DNA from: Seminavis robusta
Lineage: Eukaryota > Bacillariophyta > Bacillariophyceae > Naviculales > Naviculaceae
Direction of reading: 5' to 3'
Assembly (NCBI GenBank): GCA_903772945.1
Contig: CAICTM010000044.1
Location: 1-64,000 of the forward strand
Length of the DNA stretch: 64,000 nt
Numbering within the stretch: position 1 is the stretch's first letter; each line of letters opens with the position of its first letter. The position numbers were made by a program, and so were the translations under genes. Positions 24,259-35,177 of the stretch are shown one piece after another. The notes beneath the pieces are model-generated. The model was not told where the DNA came from, ran no database searches, and worked only from the letters and a program-made list of their open reading frames with translations.

Positions 24259-24618
24259 CTTGACTGTTGACCTGGTTGTTCAAAAGGTTTCGATATCACC
24301 GATGGAGACTTTGGACGGTTGTCGCCTTGGCTTTGGCATCGCTGTTGCTTTGGGTTTTGGGGTTTGAGGACAGCAAACAGTGAAATAACCTTCGGTGAGC
24401 ATTTAAGGTTGATCGATTTTTCAGGTCGAAGGCCAGACATAACACACGACTCAGTGTCTCAAAGCCAAACCGTTTCTTTTCGTCATTTTTTGGTCGAAAG
24501 CCACAATCACTTCAAGTCAGTTGTTACAATAGCTTCTTCTCAGACGCTTCCTTCGTTCATCATTCGACACTCATCCATCCTTTTTCTTTCTCAAGCATCT
24601 CCTGTCAATTGATTAAAC
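24259..24618. promoter_or_regulatory. Shared upstream region of bS6m and metalloprotease
   Basis: 360 bp between two divergent start codons, so both promoters must lie here or overlap the genes. The right half is pyrimidine-rich up to the metalloprotease start. No defined core element was recognised. Confidence 0.45.
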
Positions 24619-26242
24619 ATGTTGCGCGGATCAGTGAAACATATTGGAAGTTTGTTCGTTGCCGTCGCAGCGCTCTTGCTTCCTGTCTCAAACGAAGCCG
24701 CCGTTAACGCCTCCGTCGATGAGTCTGGCAACCTTCGTGGAAGCCGCGACTTGCGGATTGACATCCCTTTCTTGCAGAAAGTTAAGGAGAACAACAATTT
24801 AGAAGACGACTTTGCCATTGTCCTCCAAGAATGCACCGGCAGCACGCTTCAGGTGGACTCGGAAACGATCTCTATTGCTCGAAAGGACCTGGCCGTTGTC
24901 AACGGAATCTTCACGGAAGGAGCCGAGTTCTTTCTGAATGGTCACAAGCAGTACTCTCTTCCATTCCATTCAGTCTACAAGAGCCTCGAAGATCCTACGG
25001 TTATCATTGTCAAGGGAAGCAAAGGACGTCTTCAAAGTGCCACGAAAATCGACCCTGTCACTGGAGAAACGATTTCGGTCGTTCCCATCGAAGCTGGCTC
25101 CGAAGTATTCATTACGGTTCACGAGAACGATATCGACCAATTGAAGATGAACCAGTTCAAATATGGTGATGGAGACCTCTTTCCTCCCGGCGAACAGCGA
25201 TCTTTGCAGACAACGAACAAGACTGATCGTCGTGCGTTGATGTCGACTTGCGAGTCCTACCAAGTTATCGAGCTCGCCGTTGCTTACGATCATACCTTTT
25301 GTCAATTCCACGGTTCTGCTGTGGACGCCAACGCAGCCGTCCAGTCGATCGTTTCACAAGCAAGCATGAAATTCGAACAGATTTGTATGAGAGTGATGGT
25401 TTCCCATGTGGACGGCTACTGGTAAGTCCTCGCCTTTGCGACGGCTCGGGAGACCTCAATCGTCACCTCACTCCCTGTTTTGTGAAACATCAAGCAATGA
25501 AGACACTGATCCATTCGTTGAGGTGATCAATGGAGCTTCTCAAGTTTGCGGCAACGACTTCGACACGCTGCTCTTTCGATTCCGCACATATTGGCGATCA
25601 ACCGGGAAGCATCAAACTATCTCTGCCGACACAGTGCACCTGTTTCATGGAGTCAACTTCCCCGAAAACACTGTTGGATGTGCATGGAACCAGGCTATCT
25701 GTGGATCTTATGCATACGGCGTGAATCAAGTGACTTATACGACGGTCCAATCCAAGTGGTCAACGCTCATTGCCCATGAGATTGGACACAATGTTGGAGC
25801 TGGCCATTCTTCATCGTCATCATCCATTATGTTTCCAACAATTTGCAACAGTTGCTTGACATTTGACGGCACGTCGGCGAACGCGATCCTCTCGCACATT
25901 TCAACCAAAACGTGCTTGGAAACCGTCATTGATTCCCCCAGCACTTCAGGTGCTGTCCCCAGCTCCAGTCCAAGCGGATCGCCGAGCATCAGCCCAAGTT
26001 TGTTCCCAAGCTCATCTCCGAGCGAACTAACTGCCAGTCCCGTCACCGTCACCGAAAGCCCAACGGAGTCTCCAAGTTCGCTCCCAACTTTGTTTCCGAG
26101 CCCTGAACCAAGCCAGGAACCAAGTCCAAAGCAGATTTTCGAGCCCGCGGAGGAGAAATGTGCGGCGGCATACTGGCATCGCTGCCATCACACCCCGTGT
26201 TGCTCGGGGTTGAAATGCTACTTTGGTATCATCTGTGCATGA
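24619..26242 (+). CDS. Secreted zinc metalloprotease (reprolysin-like, M12) with Ser/Pro spacer
   Basis: Extracellular endopeptidase of 516 residues in two exons (24619-25421 and 25495-26242; 73-bp GT-AG intron). A signal peptide (residues 1-27, ending NEAA) is followed by a propeptide-like region of about 200 residues. The zinc site HEIGHNVGAGH holds His362, Glu363, His366 and His372, and SSIMFPT about 12 residues on supplies the Met-turn of metzincins. The second exon then encodes a Ser/Pro-rich linker (PSGSPSISPS, SPSELTASP), common in diatom wall or secreted proteins, and ends in a compact Cys-rich segment (CAAAYWHRCHHTPCCSGLKC) resembling a small disulfide knot. Substrate unknown. The splice restores a Cys codon at the junction. 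Confidence 0.88.
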
Positions 26243-26438
26243 GTGATTGAAGATTCCAAGCGATGTGCGGATCCTCTTGTGTCCGCGTTCGTTCCTTCAA
26301 ACCAGTCTAAAGGCAGCTGGATCTTGCCTGTATCATTGACTCAGTCAACGTGGATATTTCTTGCAGTAACTTAACTAGCACAACACGTAAACCATACGAT
26401 TTTAGCGTTAGTGACTGGTATCTCTCACTGCTGGATTG

Positions 26439-26660
26439 CAAAAGGTACCGGTACCTTTTGGTAGTGCCGGTAGCTGCAATCACAACACTTCCACTCCTCC
26501 CTCTTAGCAGCAGACACACCTGCTGGTACGGTACCGGTACATGTAATGTACACGTACGTTGATTGTAGATGGTTTGATACCGGTACATATACCGGTACAG
26601 GGGATCCTATCCTCTGACGCCAAACTTCCTCTTCGGTACCGGTAGAAGTATTATTGTTGT
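26439..26660. repeat. Cluster of GGTACCGGTACC palindromes
   Basis: A perfect 22-bp palindrome centred on GGTACCGGTACC lies at 26439-26460. Related TACCGGTA palindromes follow at about 26529, 26578, 26591 and 26636, just past the 3' end of the PsbP-like gene. Together they could fold into hairpins; function unknown. Confidence 0.7.
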
Positions 26661-26662
26661 AG

Positions 26663-27654
26663 CTATCGCATTTTTGAAGACGGAGCTGCCACAGCAGTGA
26701 AGGACTTGGCAACTGCCTGAAACACTGGTTCCTGTTTTCTATACCGTATCGACGTGGTCCCTGTGATGAGGAGGACAATTGCGCTTCCCACGGAGGAATA
26801 CTTGATGAGAGTTTGCCTCTCGCTCTCCCTCATTCCAGGAGTGAAGGTCGTGAAAGAGACAGCAAAGACAGCAGCGTCATCCGTTCCTTTGACTTTGATG
26901 TCGATTGGCTGGCCATACGCCGAGAACTGAATAAATTGTGGCGTGTAAATCCGAGAGATCCATTGCCATTAGTCGGAATTCCATTGGCGATCACCAGAAG
27001 CATGCTATTCTTTGCCAAAATCACAGCCGTGAAGGACCGACGATGCATCTACGAGGCTATCAGAGAACTCACCTTTCCCTGTTGATTAAAGACGGACGTC
27101 ATGAGAAGTTTCTTCATGGACTGTTTTGTGAGAGGATTCTCTTTGGGAACATTTTCCGTGACGACTTGTACAAAGGCGGACTCTGCTTGTTGCAAATCTC
27201 TGGCTTCCAAGCCTCCTGTGGTGGGCAATAATGGCCAGGGTGTTTGAAAGGTCACCAGAACGGGTTGATTTTGAATGTTCAATTCGGCCGAAACAATACC
27301 AGCCGCATTCTGCACCGGTGCCGAAAGATCCGAGAAGAGTACCACACCCGTCTCTGGTTTGGTTTTCCCCAATCCGCCAACCCCTCCATCAAAAGCATGG
27401 GCAGGGCTCGATGCCAGCAGCAAGGCAATTGTGGACTGAAGAAACTGAGATCTGGTAGTACTGGGATCTGATGATGCATATGTCTCGTCACTTCCGGTAG
27501 CAGCGTGGCACGTCGAGCGTGATTGATGCAGTGGAGGCGAGTATCCAGGGCTGATTGTCGAAAGTGACGGGTAGAATGCAAAGATTCCATTATCATAGAA
27601 ACATGCCAACACAAATACCCCCAGCAACAGTGAGTTCTCCGCTGTTTTCAGCAT
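26663..27654 (-). CDS. PsbP-like thylakoid lumen protein
   Basis: Plastid protein, 281 residues, two exons (27654-27073 and 26926-26663; 146-bp GT-AG intron). The intron boundary was chosen because TTTATTCAG before 26926 gives an in-frame join reading GKFSAYGQPIDIK; earlier acceptors run into stops. Targeting looks three-part. A signal peptide (MLKTAENSLLLGVFVLACF) ends at a diatom-type IFAF motif. A Ser/Thr-rich transit stretch follows, then a second hydrophobic segment (STIALLLASSPAHA) typical of lumen import. The mature part contains VTFQTPWPLLPTTGG and AVFAVSFTTFTP, as in PsbP-fold lumen proteins. An ATG at 27702 is also in frame, but the signal peptide supports 27654. Exact PsbP subfamily is uncertain. 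Confidence 0.7.
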
Positions 27655-27908
27655 CTTGGCCTGTCTTACTTCTCTTGCTCTTATTACACTAATACCGAGC
27701 AATGGGATCGTTCCTGCCTCGCAATCTGGCCCTAGCTAGCAAATGGCCAGGGCAGTTGAGGGCCAAAACAAAAAACAAATCGAAAAGATATCTGGATCCA
27801 TCTCACCGCAATCCGTGACAGGACTCAGTCTCGACGTCTCGAAGCCCCTGAAGGGGGGCATGACTACAGGTACCCCCCTTGCCTACCGGTATTTCGTCTA
27901 CCTGGTAA

Positions 27909-28160
27909 GGTACCCGTAAAAGTGATTAGTTGAAGGGGCTCCAGAGGGGAGAAGGAGGAGGGTTAAGCTAGTCTGGGCAAGAGCATCTAGTTGCACATGT
28001 TTTGAGTTGTGGTACCCGTAAAAGTGATTAGTTGAAGGGGCTCCAGAGGGGAGAAGGAGGAGGGTTAAGCTAGTCTGGGCAAGAGCATCTAGTTGCACAT
28101 GTTTTGAGTTGTGGTACCCGTAAAAGTCACCAGTCAAATGCACTCCAGAGGGGATTATGT
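27909..28160. repeat. 102-bp tandem repeat, two and a half copies
   Basis: Units start with GGTACCCGTAAAAGTGATTA at 27909 and 28011; the two full copies are essentially identical. A third, partial and diverged copy starts at 28113. The open frame through them only reflects a unit length divisible by three. Confidence 0.9.
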
Positions 28161-28592
28161 ACAAGTACATGTAGGTACGGTACGTACCCTTTCGAATTAT
28201 CTTAAAAGCAAGGTGGCAAGCATATTGCGTTATCTTAACAAGAGGTGTGCTGCGATTCGTCATTCGCGCGTCAGTTGTTCGCGCGCGGTGCTCGCGACTG
28301 ACGTCAGTCGCGCGATGTGCGCACTTCTACGGCACAGCCTACTGCACGCTACGTATGTACCGTGCTGTAGCCGTGCGTTAGTCGTGTAGGATTTGTACCG
28401 CACGCTACAGAGGTAGTATAGTACTGTATTTTCTATAGTAAACATGACTAATCGGTCCTCTGTCTTCGTGGTAGTAGTTGTGAGAAAAGGTGAAGAATTG
28501 ATGGGGGGTAGTGGAACTGTCGGGGGTCAGCTGCATTATTATTGCACGAACGGTCGCATTGCCATCACAACGTCAAAACTTCACCGACCAAA
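28161..28592. other. Intergenic region with CG-rich inverted motifs
   Basis: 28245-28330 contains GCGCG-rich segments arranged as inverted pairs around GACTGACGTCAGTCGCGCG, unlike the AT-rich surroundings. It lies upstream of the BTB gene. It could be a regulatory hairpin or part of a repeat. Confidence 0.45.
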
Positions 28593-29786
28593 ATGAGCAG
28601 CAACGACGGCATGAATGAGGAGACTCCTCTGGAAGACACACTTCGTCACTTCTGGAAGGATGAAAAGTATCACGATGTCAAGCTTTCCTGTAGCGATGGA
28701 GCCGTCGTTGGGGCCAACCGCTGTGCGCTCTCCCTTCGAAGCGAAGTCTTTTCAAAAATGCTCTTTGGCCATTTTAAAAAGAGTCAAACGATTTTAGCAA
28801 AAGTGTCTTCGAGTGAGCGAGTCACGGTGCACTACAGTGGACATGTAGTGGATGCGCTTGTTGAGTTCATCCACACTGATTCCTCTGACCTTCTAGCTCC
28901 CAAAAGTGGCTATATGCACAAGCATGGTGAGAAGACGAGTGAGGAATTGCAAGAGAAAATGAGCGCTTTGGTGTCCTTGACAGCAGCAGCTCATTTTTAT
29001 AACCTCCCGAAGCTCCACAAGAAAGCGTGCAATTCTATCGTTCACTTACTCGACAAGATGCCCTCACTAGCTCTAATAGTCGTCGAAGCAGGTGCAGCAG
29101 ACAATTCCGCTCTCCTGACGGCAGCCAAAAGAAAGGCCCTCACCATCATCCGAACCCGTGAGGGAATTAGCAAAGAAGACAGCACGTTGGTGGCCAACAT
29201 CAGCGAAACTGCACTCGAATTTTTTCTCCAAGACGACAGCGAAACACCACGAAAACAACACCTGCTCTTTGAAATCTTGCAGCATTGGGTCGGAGAAGAC
29301 GAGGAACGAAAGACAATTGCCAAGGAGCTGGTACACAATCATATTTGCTTGGAGAAGCTCGACCCTGACTTTCTGACTTCATCTGTGCTACCATCTGGTT
29401 TCTGCAAAACGCAGCAACTAATGCAGGCGTTCCAAATCCAAGCACGAGCTGCAAAGGAAAAACATGGAATGTTTGCAAGACCATTCACGCCATCACGGGC
29501 TGTCTGGACCAGTTCAGGAAGCATAACTTCAACCTGCGAGGAATTCAAGACAGACTTGCTGAAGTTTCCTCCAATCAAAGACAAGACAGTTCGATGGACA
29601 GTTGAAATTTTGAATGATGCTGAAAATGTTTGGCTTGGAATTGTGAAGGCAGGACTTGACTGTGCTTGTTTTGATTGTCTTGTTGGTCCCGGTGCAGGAG
29701 TTGCATACAGTGGAAAGGGAAGTGTTTTGAATAGCCAGACGCATTGCCCCAAATTTGATACGGGTCCAAAGTCACTTTCACGTTGA
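28593..29786 (+). CDS. BTB-BACK protein with SPRY-like C-terminus (frame break near the end)
   Basis: Likely substrate adaptor for a cullin-3 ubiquitin ligase. The first ATG of this frame is at 28593 and gives 397 residues. A BTB/POZ domain fills residues about 10-140 (YHDVKLSCSDGAVVGANRCALSLRSEVF shortened; VVDALVEFIHT; AAHFYNLPKLHKKA). A BACK-like helical region follows (about 150-270). From about residue 320 the sequence is SPRY-like (VRWTVEIL, VWLGIVKAG, GPGAGVAYSGKG). The family pattern continues beyond the stop in another frame, from about 29766 to a stop at 29965 (KVTFTLIITGL ... PAVSTKSRGSVRLLSI). A one-base indel near 29763-29768, real or from sequencing, truncates this copy. Confidence 0.8.
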   Translation: MSSNDGMNEETPLEDTLRHFWKDEKYHDVKLSCSDGAVVGANRCALSLRSEVFSKMLFGHFKKSQTILAKVSSSERVTVHYSGHVVDALVEFIHTDSSDLLAPKSGYMHKHGEKTSEELQEKMSALVSLTAAAHFYNLPKLHKKACNSIVHLLDKMPSLALIVVEAGAADNSALLTAAKRKALTIIRTREGISKEDSTLVANISETALEFFLQDDSETPRKQHLLFEILQHWVGEDEERKTIAKELVHNHICLEKLDPDFLTSSVLPSGFCKTQQLMQAFQIQARAAKEKHGMFARPFTPSRAVWTSSGSITSTCEEFKTDLLKFPPIKDKTVRWTVEILNDAENVWLGIVKAGLDCACFDCLVGPGAGVAYSGKGSVLNSQTHCPKFDTGPKSLSR

Positions 29787-30639
29787 TTATAACTGGACTT
29801 GAACAGGTATCTACAGTTTCGTTGGTCGGATCAGTCGATGGTGGACGTCCATTCATTGTGGCAGTTCTAGCACGAGACGCTTGGTTAAAAGAGGGTGCCA
29901 TCCCTGCAGTCTCCACGAAATCCCGTGGCTCGGTTCGGCTGTTGAGCATCAATGAGCTCAAGTAGCTCACCAGCAGAAGACAGAATGCGCAATCTGAAAT
30001 CTGAGTTCCCCCCTCTTGAGGGACTTCCGTACGACTGCGACACAACCAGCTTTCATTGCCATGAGCTCGTTTGCTAGCTAGCTAGTACAGCGAATTAAGT
30101 CAGCGGGAGCTGCGATACCTCGGCAGAAAGACAGATAGAAGAAGGAGGATCATGTTCGAGATTGCACCCATCTTTGAAGCCAGCCTGGCGACACACCCGA
30201 CTATCGTCTGTGTTGCCGCCCGGTATCATCATTCCCTCATTGCAACCTTCTTTATTAAGCTAGCCCTGGCGACAACACCCGACTACGTCGTTGTGTTGCC
30301 GCCCGCTACTCTATAATTTACCAGCTTCCATTCCCTTATTGTAACCCTAACTTTACACTCCTGCTTGCTTATTGTGCTGTTGTGCTGATTGCACTAACCT
30401 TAAATATTAATGATTTATTCCTACCCCTAAACTTGTATTGAACCATCAATGTTCAGTTTTGTTGGCTTATGACTATCTCTATCCTTATACTTTTGCTTCA
30501 CCAGAATAGGAAATAGAATAGAAAATAAATAGGAAAAGAATATAGCATTCGGCTTTTTTTCAGCGTTGGTCTCCTTTTCCTCAGTTTGCTCCCTAGCTAC
30601 TGTACTTGGATCATATGACGCAAAATTACATTGCAATCC

Positions 30640-32200
30640 AAGGCCATTGTAAGTGCCAGGCTCACTAGGTACCGATTTAGGCATGGAGAGTTACATCCGA
30701 TCCGTGAGTTGTGCAACATACACCACACACTCAGTTCCGCTTTACTGCTACACTCCGTTGACCGTAGCTTGCATTGAATCCTTATGACGAATACATGCAC
30801 AATCCGAACATTGTCAATCCAGCCATCGTACACAGTTACGGTAGAGTTCATCGATCAGTGACAGTGCAACAGTACCGAACACACTCAGGTTCAAACTTTG
30901 CTCGCTTGCAGTCGGTACCCTCGCTTTGGATCCTTATATGCGAATACACGCAAACCGAACATTTAATCGAGCCATTGTAGCCAGGCTACCGTACAGGATA
31001 CATAAGGCGACAGTGTCAACAGTACCGAACACACTCAGGTTCCACTTTGCTGGTTACACTCCGTTGCCGGAATCTTGCACTTGGATCCTTATGACGAATA
31101 ACTACATGCACCAACCGAACATTATTGAATCCAGCCATTCGTAGCCAGTTACAGTAGTTCATCGATCAGACTACAGGCAACAGTACCGAACACCACTCAG
31201 GTTCAAACTTGTGCTCGCTGCAGTCGGTGTACCTCGCATTGGATCCTCTATGACGAATAACATGCACAAAACCGTAATATTGTTAATCCAGCCATTATAG
31301 CCAGTTACCGTAGGTTACAACAATCAGGTGAGCAGTGGCAACAGTACCGAACACACTCCAGGGTTCCGTTTTACTGGCTACACTCCGTTACTGGTACCTT
31401 GCATTGCGATCCTTATGACGAATACATGCACAACCGAACATTTCATGTCCAGCCATCGAGCCAGCTATCTAGAGTTTCACTCGATCCGGCTTCTGGGTGA
31501 CAGTGGGCAACAGTAACCGAACACACTCAGACGTATAGAACTTTGCTCGTTGCACTCGTCTGCCGGTATCTTTGCCATGTTGGATCACTGATTATGACGA
31601 AGTCCTAATAAAACACAGCGGAGACGAACATTATGAAGTCCAACCCATTGTAGCACGCTGCGTATTATAGCTACAGTGCGGAACAGTACCGAATGTTCTG
31701 GCTTTGCTCGCACGGTTACCGTACCTCGCATTGGATCTTTATGACGAAATACATGCACAACCGAATATTGTCAATCCAGCCATTTGTAGCCATTACCGTT
31801 AACTGAGTTACATCACAGGTGACAGTGGCAACGCCTAGGCAAATCTGTCGGATCGGCTTGGTAGACACACTCAATCAGGTTTCCTCGGTCTTTACCTGGC
31901 CTTACACATCTCGTTACTGGCTACCTTGCATCGTGCGATCTATGACGATCACATGGCACAACCGAACATTATGCATACCAGCATCTAGCCAGCTCGTAGA
32001 GTTCACGATCGTGCAGTGGCAAACAGTACCGAACACTACTCATGGTTCGGTACTTTGCTCGCTGCACTCGGTTACCTCGCATTGGGCCATGTTTTATGAC
32101 CGAAAAACACGCACAACCGAATATTGTCAATCCAGCCATTGTAGCCAGCTGCTGTATGCCGTATAGCTAAAGCTAGTGGCAACAGTACTATGACTTGCGC
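30640..32200. repeat. Satellite-like array, about nine diverged units of 150-200 bp
   Basis: A unit contains, in order, CAGTACCGAACACACTCAGG, GCATTGGATCCTTATGACGA, ACATGCACAACCGAACATT and AATCCAGCCATTGTAGCC. The last motif recurs near 30816, 30965, 31127, 31286, 31448, 31636, 31771, 31978 and 32129. Copies differ by many one-base indels. The short reading frames here are by-products. Confidence 0.85.
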
Positions 32201-32753
32201 TACAGGAAAATGGGTACGACAACAGGAATCACCACCAAAACTGTAGAAATAACAAGAAGGGATGAATCCGGTAGGAGGATCCACTCTCTATGTGTGTTGT
32301 TGCCTCTCTCCGGTGGCTGTGCCTTTCAATGACTCCACGATGATAGGGTCCTCTGTTCCGGCTGTTGGTAGGGCTTGGATTAACAGAGCCTCCTCCTCCG
32401 TAGCGGTAGCCTCTATTTCTTTTATCCGGAGCGGTGAATCCAAAAGACTCGACAATGGTTTCCTGGGTAATCAGCAGTAAGAGAAAGAGAAAGAAAAAGA
32501 AATAGATATGGTATTCTCTTCTCTTCTGATACAGCAGAAACCGCGACTTTACCCTTGTTGTTTTCAAACTCCCCAACTTGGCGTCATGGGCCGAGAAAGA
32601 AAAGAAAACCATCCAAAATGGTCAACAATTTCAATGGGGATGGCTTTGAATCTACACCGGAGAAGCCGGCTTGAGTGAGGCTTGGATAACACCGGTAGAG
32701 GTGGATCGATCGATCAATCGAATAATTAAAACAACTCACCTGTTGACGGCGAG

Positions 32754-32990
32754 CTCAGATTTCTCTCCTGTTTACCATAGGAATCCAATGAGGGAGAGAA
32801 GTCAGCGCTGCACCTTCAATAACACTCTTTATAATTGATATTAGGCTTACCTCGAATCGAATCGTTGATGATCGGCCGATTGGATAAAGCACTCACTCAC
32901 CATCATTGTCAGCCAAGCTTGGATTTCTTTCCTGTTTACCATAGGAATACAATGAGGGAGAGATGTCAGTGCTGTGCCTTCAATTGAACC
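32754..32990 (-). repeat. Duplicated exon-like block
   Basis: Two similar 63-bp blocks (32754-32818 and 32922-32990) lie in the same orientation. On the minus strand each can be read as a peptide with LTSLPHxIPMVNRxEI, and each is followed by a splice-donor-like GTGAGT. I recognise no family, and no complete gene model could be drawn for 32229-33250. Confidence 0.5.
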
Positions 32991-33560
32991 TACTACAGTA
33001 CGACTGTCGTACTCAATCAGTTTATCCTTAACTTAGTAACTTCAACGGTTCTTTTATCCACGAATCAATCTAAATCTTTCGAAAGGGAACTTGTTACTTA
33101 ACGATACACATGACCGTTGATTCTGCAACTGAAGTGCGGTACTCTAATTTACACAGTAAACGCCAGCAATCGATTTGGGAGTGCAACTGAGGGGGAAACC
33201 AAAAGGAGCGTTGGTCTGGGAGACCAAATTAAAGGGGTTGAGAACTCAGGCAGTTTACCTGCCTAGGTAATGATAGACTTCATGTAGCGAATAACGGCAC
33301 TCAGAGGTAGAGCAACGGAGTGCGCAGAGACTTGTGGAGGCGACGCCTGGGTCAGACGGAGAACTGAATAAGCTAATAAGCAAGGTACAGTAGACAACTT
33401 TTAGTCGTGCAATACTAGTTAAGCACACAAGAAACCTGTTCCAGTGTAACGGTCTCGACTCTCCCTCATTCTGCTTGGATACCGTAACTGCCCGAAGCTC
33501 GCTCGCCATTGCCATCTATGTCTGCTGTAAATCAACTAACTTGAACACCCCCATTACAGT

Positions 33561-34856
33561 TCAGTTGGCTGGTTGGCAAAGCAACTTATCCCACTCACAA
33601 CAGCGACAACCACAGACGCTGGGATGATCTTCAATCACTTCCACAAAGATCGTCGTCGTCGTCTCTTCCTCTTGATTGCTCACTTTATTGTTGTCTTTGT
33701 CATTGGTACCAGAGGCATTGCCTTGCCATCGTTCCAGAGCAGCTCGGGCAGCCAACTCTCGGGGAGTCAGCCTCTTGAGAGCCGCCGCCTTGGCCTTGCC
33801 ATCTTTGGTTCGTTTGTCAATCATTTTGGTTCCCTTTTTGAGTGGACGACGCTTTTGCTGTAGCTCGGCCGCCTTGATGCCCACGGCCTGGACCGACGAT
33901 CGTTTGGTTCCACGGCGTGAATACGATGGTCTTGCTCTCTTGGCACCACACCAGTGGTCTTCTCCCAGTGTCATTCCTTCCGCGGAAACAACAGTGCCCG
34001 CGGATTGTTGCAGGGTGGAGACCTCTCCCGTCCCCGTAATGTACTTGTCTTTGCAGCCATAATCATCGGTTTCCTGTTCCAATTCTTCCGCGGCCAATTT
34101 TTGTTGATATTCTTTTTTGCATTCTTGCATCAATTCCCAAAAGGCGGGTGGATGAATATCCTCGAGTCCAATGCTGATGTGCGTGACTTCATGGATCATG
34201 ACGGCCATGATTTGCGCAAAGGTCCGAAATTGTCGACAATTCTTGTCGGGGCGTTGACGTAGATTGAGCATGATATTGGCCGATGCCGCGTCCGCATCGT
34301 TGCGTCCATTGGAATAGCAGACGCCCAAAAAGCGCGTGCTGGTACTTTCGATGAGGCGCTTGACGCGCCATCCTCGATCTCGCAAAATCAAATTGGCGTG
34401 CCGTGCCACTTCGGCCAGTAAACTGCGGGAAATATCGGGACGATATCCATCCTTGATTTCCTCCACCCACCAAACGCAGCAATACTGACGATCCGACAAG
34501 TTGTTAATGGCCACCACCGTCTTGGGAGGACGTCGACTATTAACAACATTTTCATCAGTATTCTTCTTGTCATTTTCCATGGCGTTGTTGCTGTATTCCT
34601 TGGTAGTGGCAGCAGGCTTTGATGGCAATTTGTTTTCCTTGGATGACGATGAAACAGCAGCAGCTGCTGGTTTCTTGGCGGCGGATGAGGTTGTTCTTGC
34701 CGATGGCTTGGTATCTTTCGCGTCTTTTCCGGCTTGGATCATTGCCTTGGCCTTTTCCAAATCTCCACGGCTTTTTCGAAGGGCTTCTGACGCTTGTTCT
34801 GCGGTAACCTTCCCAGGAGGGAACATGTTCATGAGTTGATTGCGTTTGCGGGCCAT
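33561..34856 (-). CDS. WLM-domain metalloprotease (Wss1/SPRTN-like)
   Basis: Probable nuclear zinc protease, 431 residues, one exon. The family removes proteins crosslinked to DNA. The start at 34856 (MARKRNQLM) was chosen because the 59 upstream codons look untranslated. An N-terminal helical UBA-like stretch (residues about 14-42, GKVTAEQASEALRKSRGDLE) precedes a low-complexity Lys/Ala/Ser linker. The WLM core (about 120-245) has the zinc site HEVTHISIGLEDIHPPAFW with His222, Glu223, His226 and His235. A basic region (KKGTKMIDKRTKDGKAKAA) and a short Cys-rich end (CGCRCCEWDKLLC) follow; the last may bind zinc, which is inference. It is divergent from the epimerase gene. Confidence 0.85.
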   Translation of the reverse strand: MARKRNQLMNMFPPGKVTAEQASEALRKSRGDLEKAKAMIQAGKDAKDTKPSARTTSSAAKKPAAAAVSSSSKENKLPSKPAATTKEYSNNAMENDKKNTDENVVNSRRPPKTVVAINNLSDRQYCCVWWVEEIKDGYRPDISRSLLAEVARHANLILRDRGWRVKRLIESTSTRFLGVCYSNGRNDADAASANIMLNLRQRPDKNCRQFRTFAQIMAVMIHEVTHISIGLEDIHPPAFWELMQECKKEYQQKLAAEELEQETDDYGCKDKYITGTGEVSTLQQSAGTVVSAEGMTLGEDHWCGAKRARPSYSRRGTKRSSVQAVGIKAAELQQKRRPLKKGTKMIDKRTKDGKAKAAALKRLTPRELAARAALERWQGNASGTNDKDNNKVSNQEEETTTTIFVEVIEDHPSVCGCRCCEWDKLLCQPAN

Positions 34857-35177
34857 CGTTGTTGTCAAACAATATTCTAAGTTACCAATGGGTAGAAAGC
34901 CTGTTATCCTCCTCTCCTTTTGCTGCCTTCGAAAGAGTTGCCCCCTCGGAATGAAGTTCTGGCTTTTTAAGTTACAGATGAGCTGGCTTTTTGAACGGTG
35001 CGAGTTGCGAGGCGAGATCACGCGAGACCTCAAGACGCTGCACGCGAGACCTTATTCTTGCTCTAGCTAGTAGCTAGGAGCGAAGCCCCTCACAAACTCA
35101 CAACAAATCAAGAAGACGGAACTGAACTGCAGCACTGTTCGGTACACTACATCCCAACTGACTGAGCTCAATCAAGT
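34857..35177. promoter_or_regulatory. Shared upstream region of WLM protease and epimerase
   Basis: 321 bp between divergent start codons. CTAGCTAGTAGCTAG lies near 35063-35077. No core promoter motif was identified with certainty. Confidence 0.45.

Larger units (their letters stand above)
30096..33268 (-). repeat. Dispersed repeat with ACCTCGGCAG-type ends, copy 1
   Basis: Both ends match the end-of-window region in inverted orientation. 33229-33268 matches 62604-62643 (GGCAGGTAAACTGCCTGAG and on to CAACCCCTTTA). 30096-30146 matches 63848-63897 (GGTATCGCAGCTCCCGCTG and on). The end motifs ACCTCGGCAG and CTGCCGAGGT are reverse complements of each other, as in terminal inverted repeats. A third match (30451-30530 with 63915-64000) lies in a different relative order, so the copies are rearranged. 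An 85-bp direct repeat lies at 30183-30345. No gene was recognised inside. Confidence 0.6.

Noticed and set aside
27898-28263. 121-codon open frame with repeated peptide
   Set aside because: It only reflects the 102-bp tandem repeat, whose length is divisible by three.
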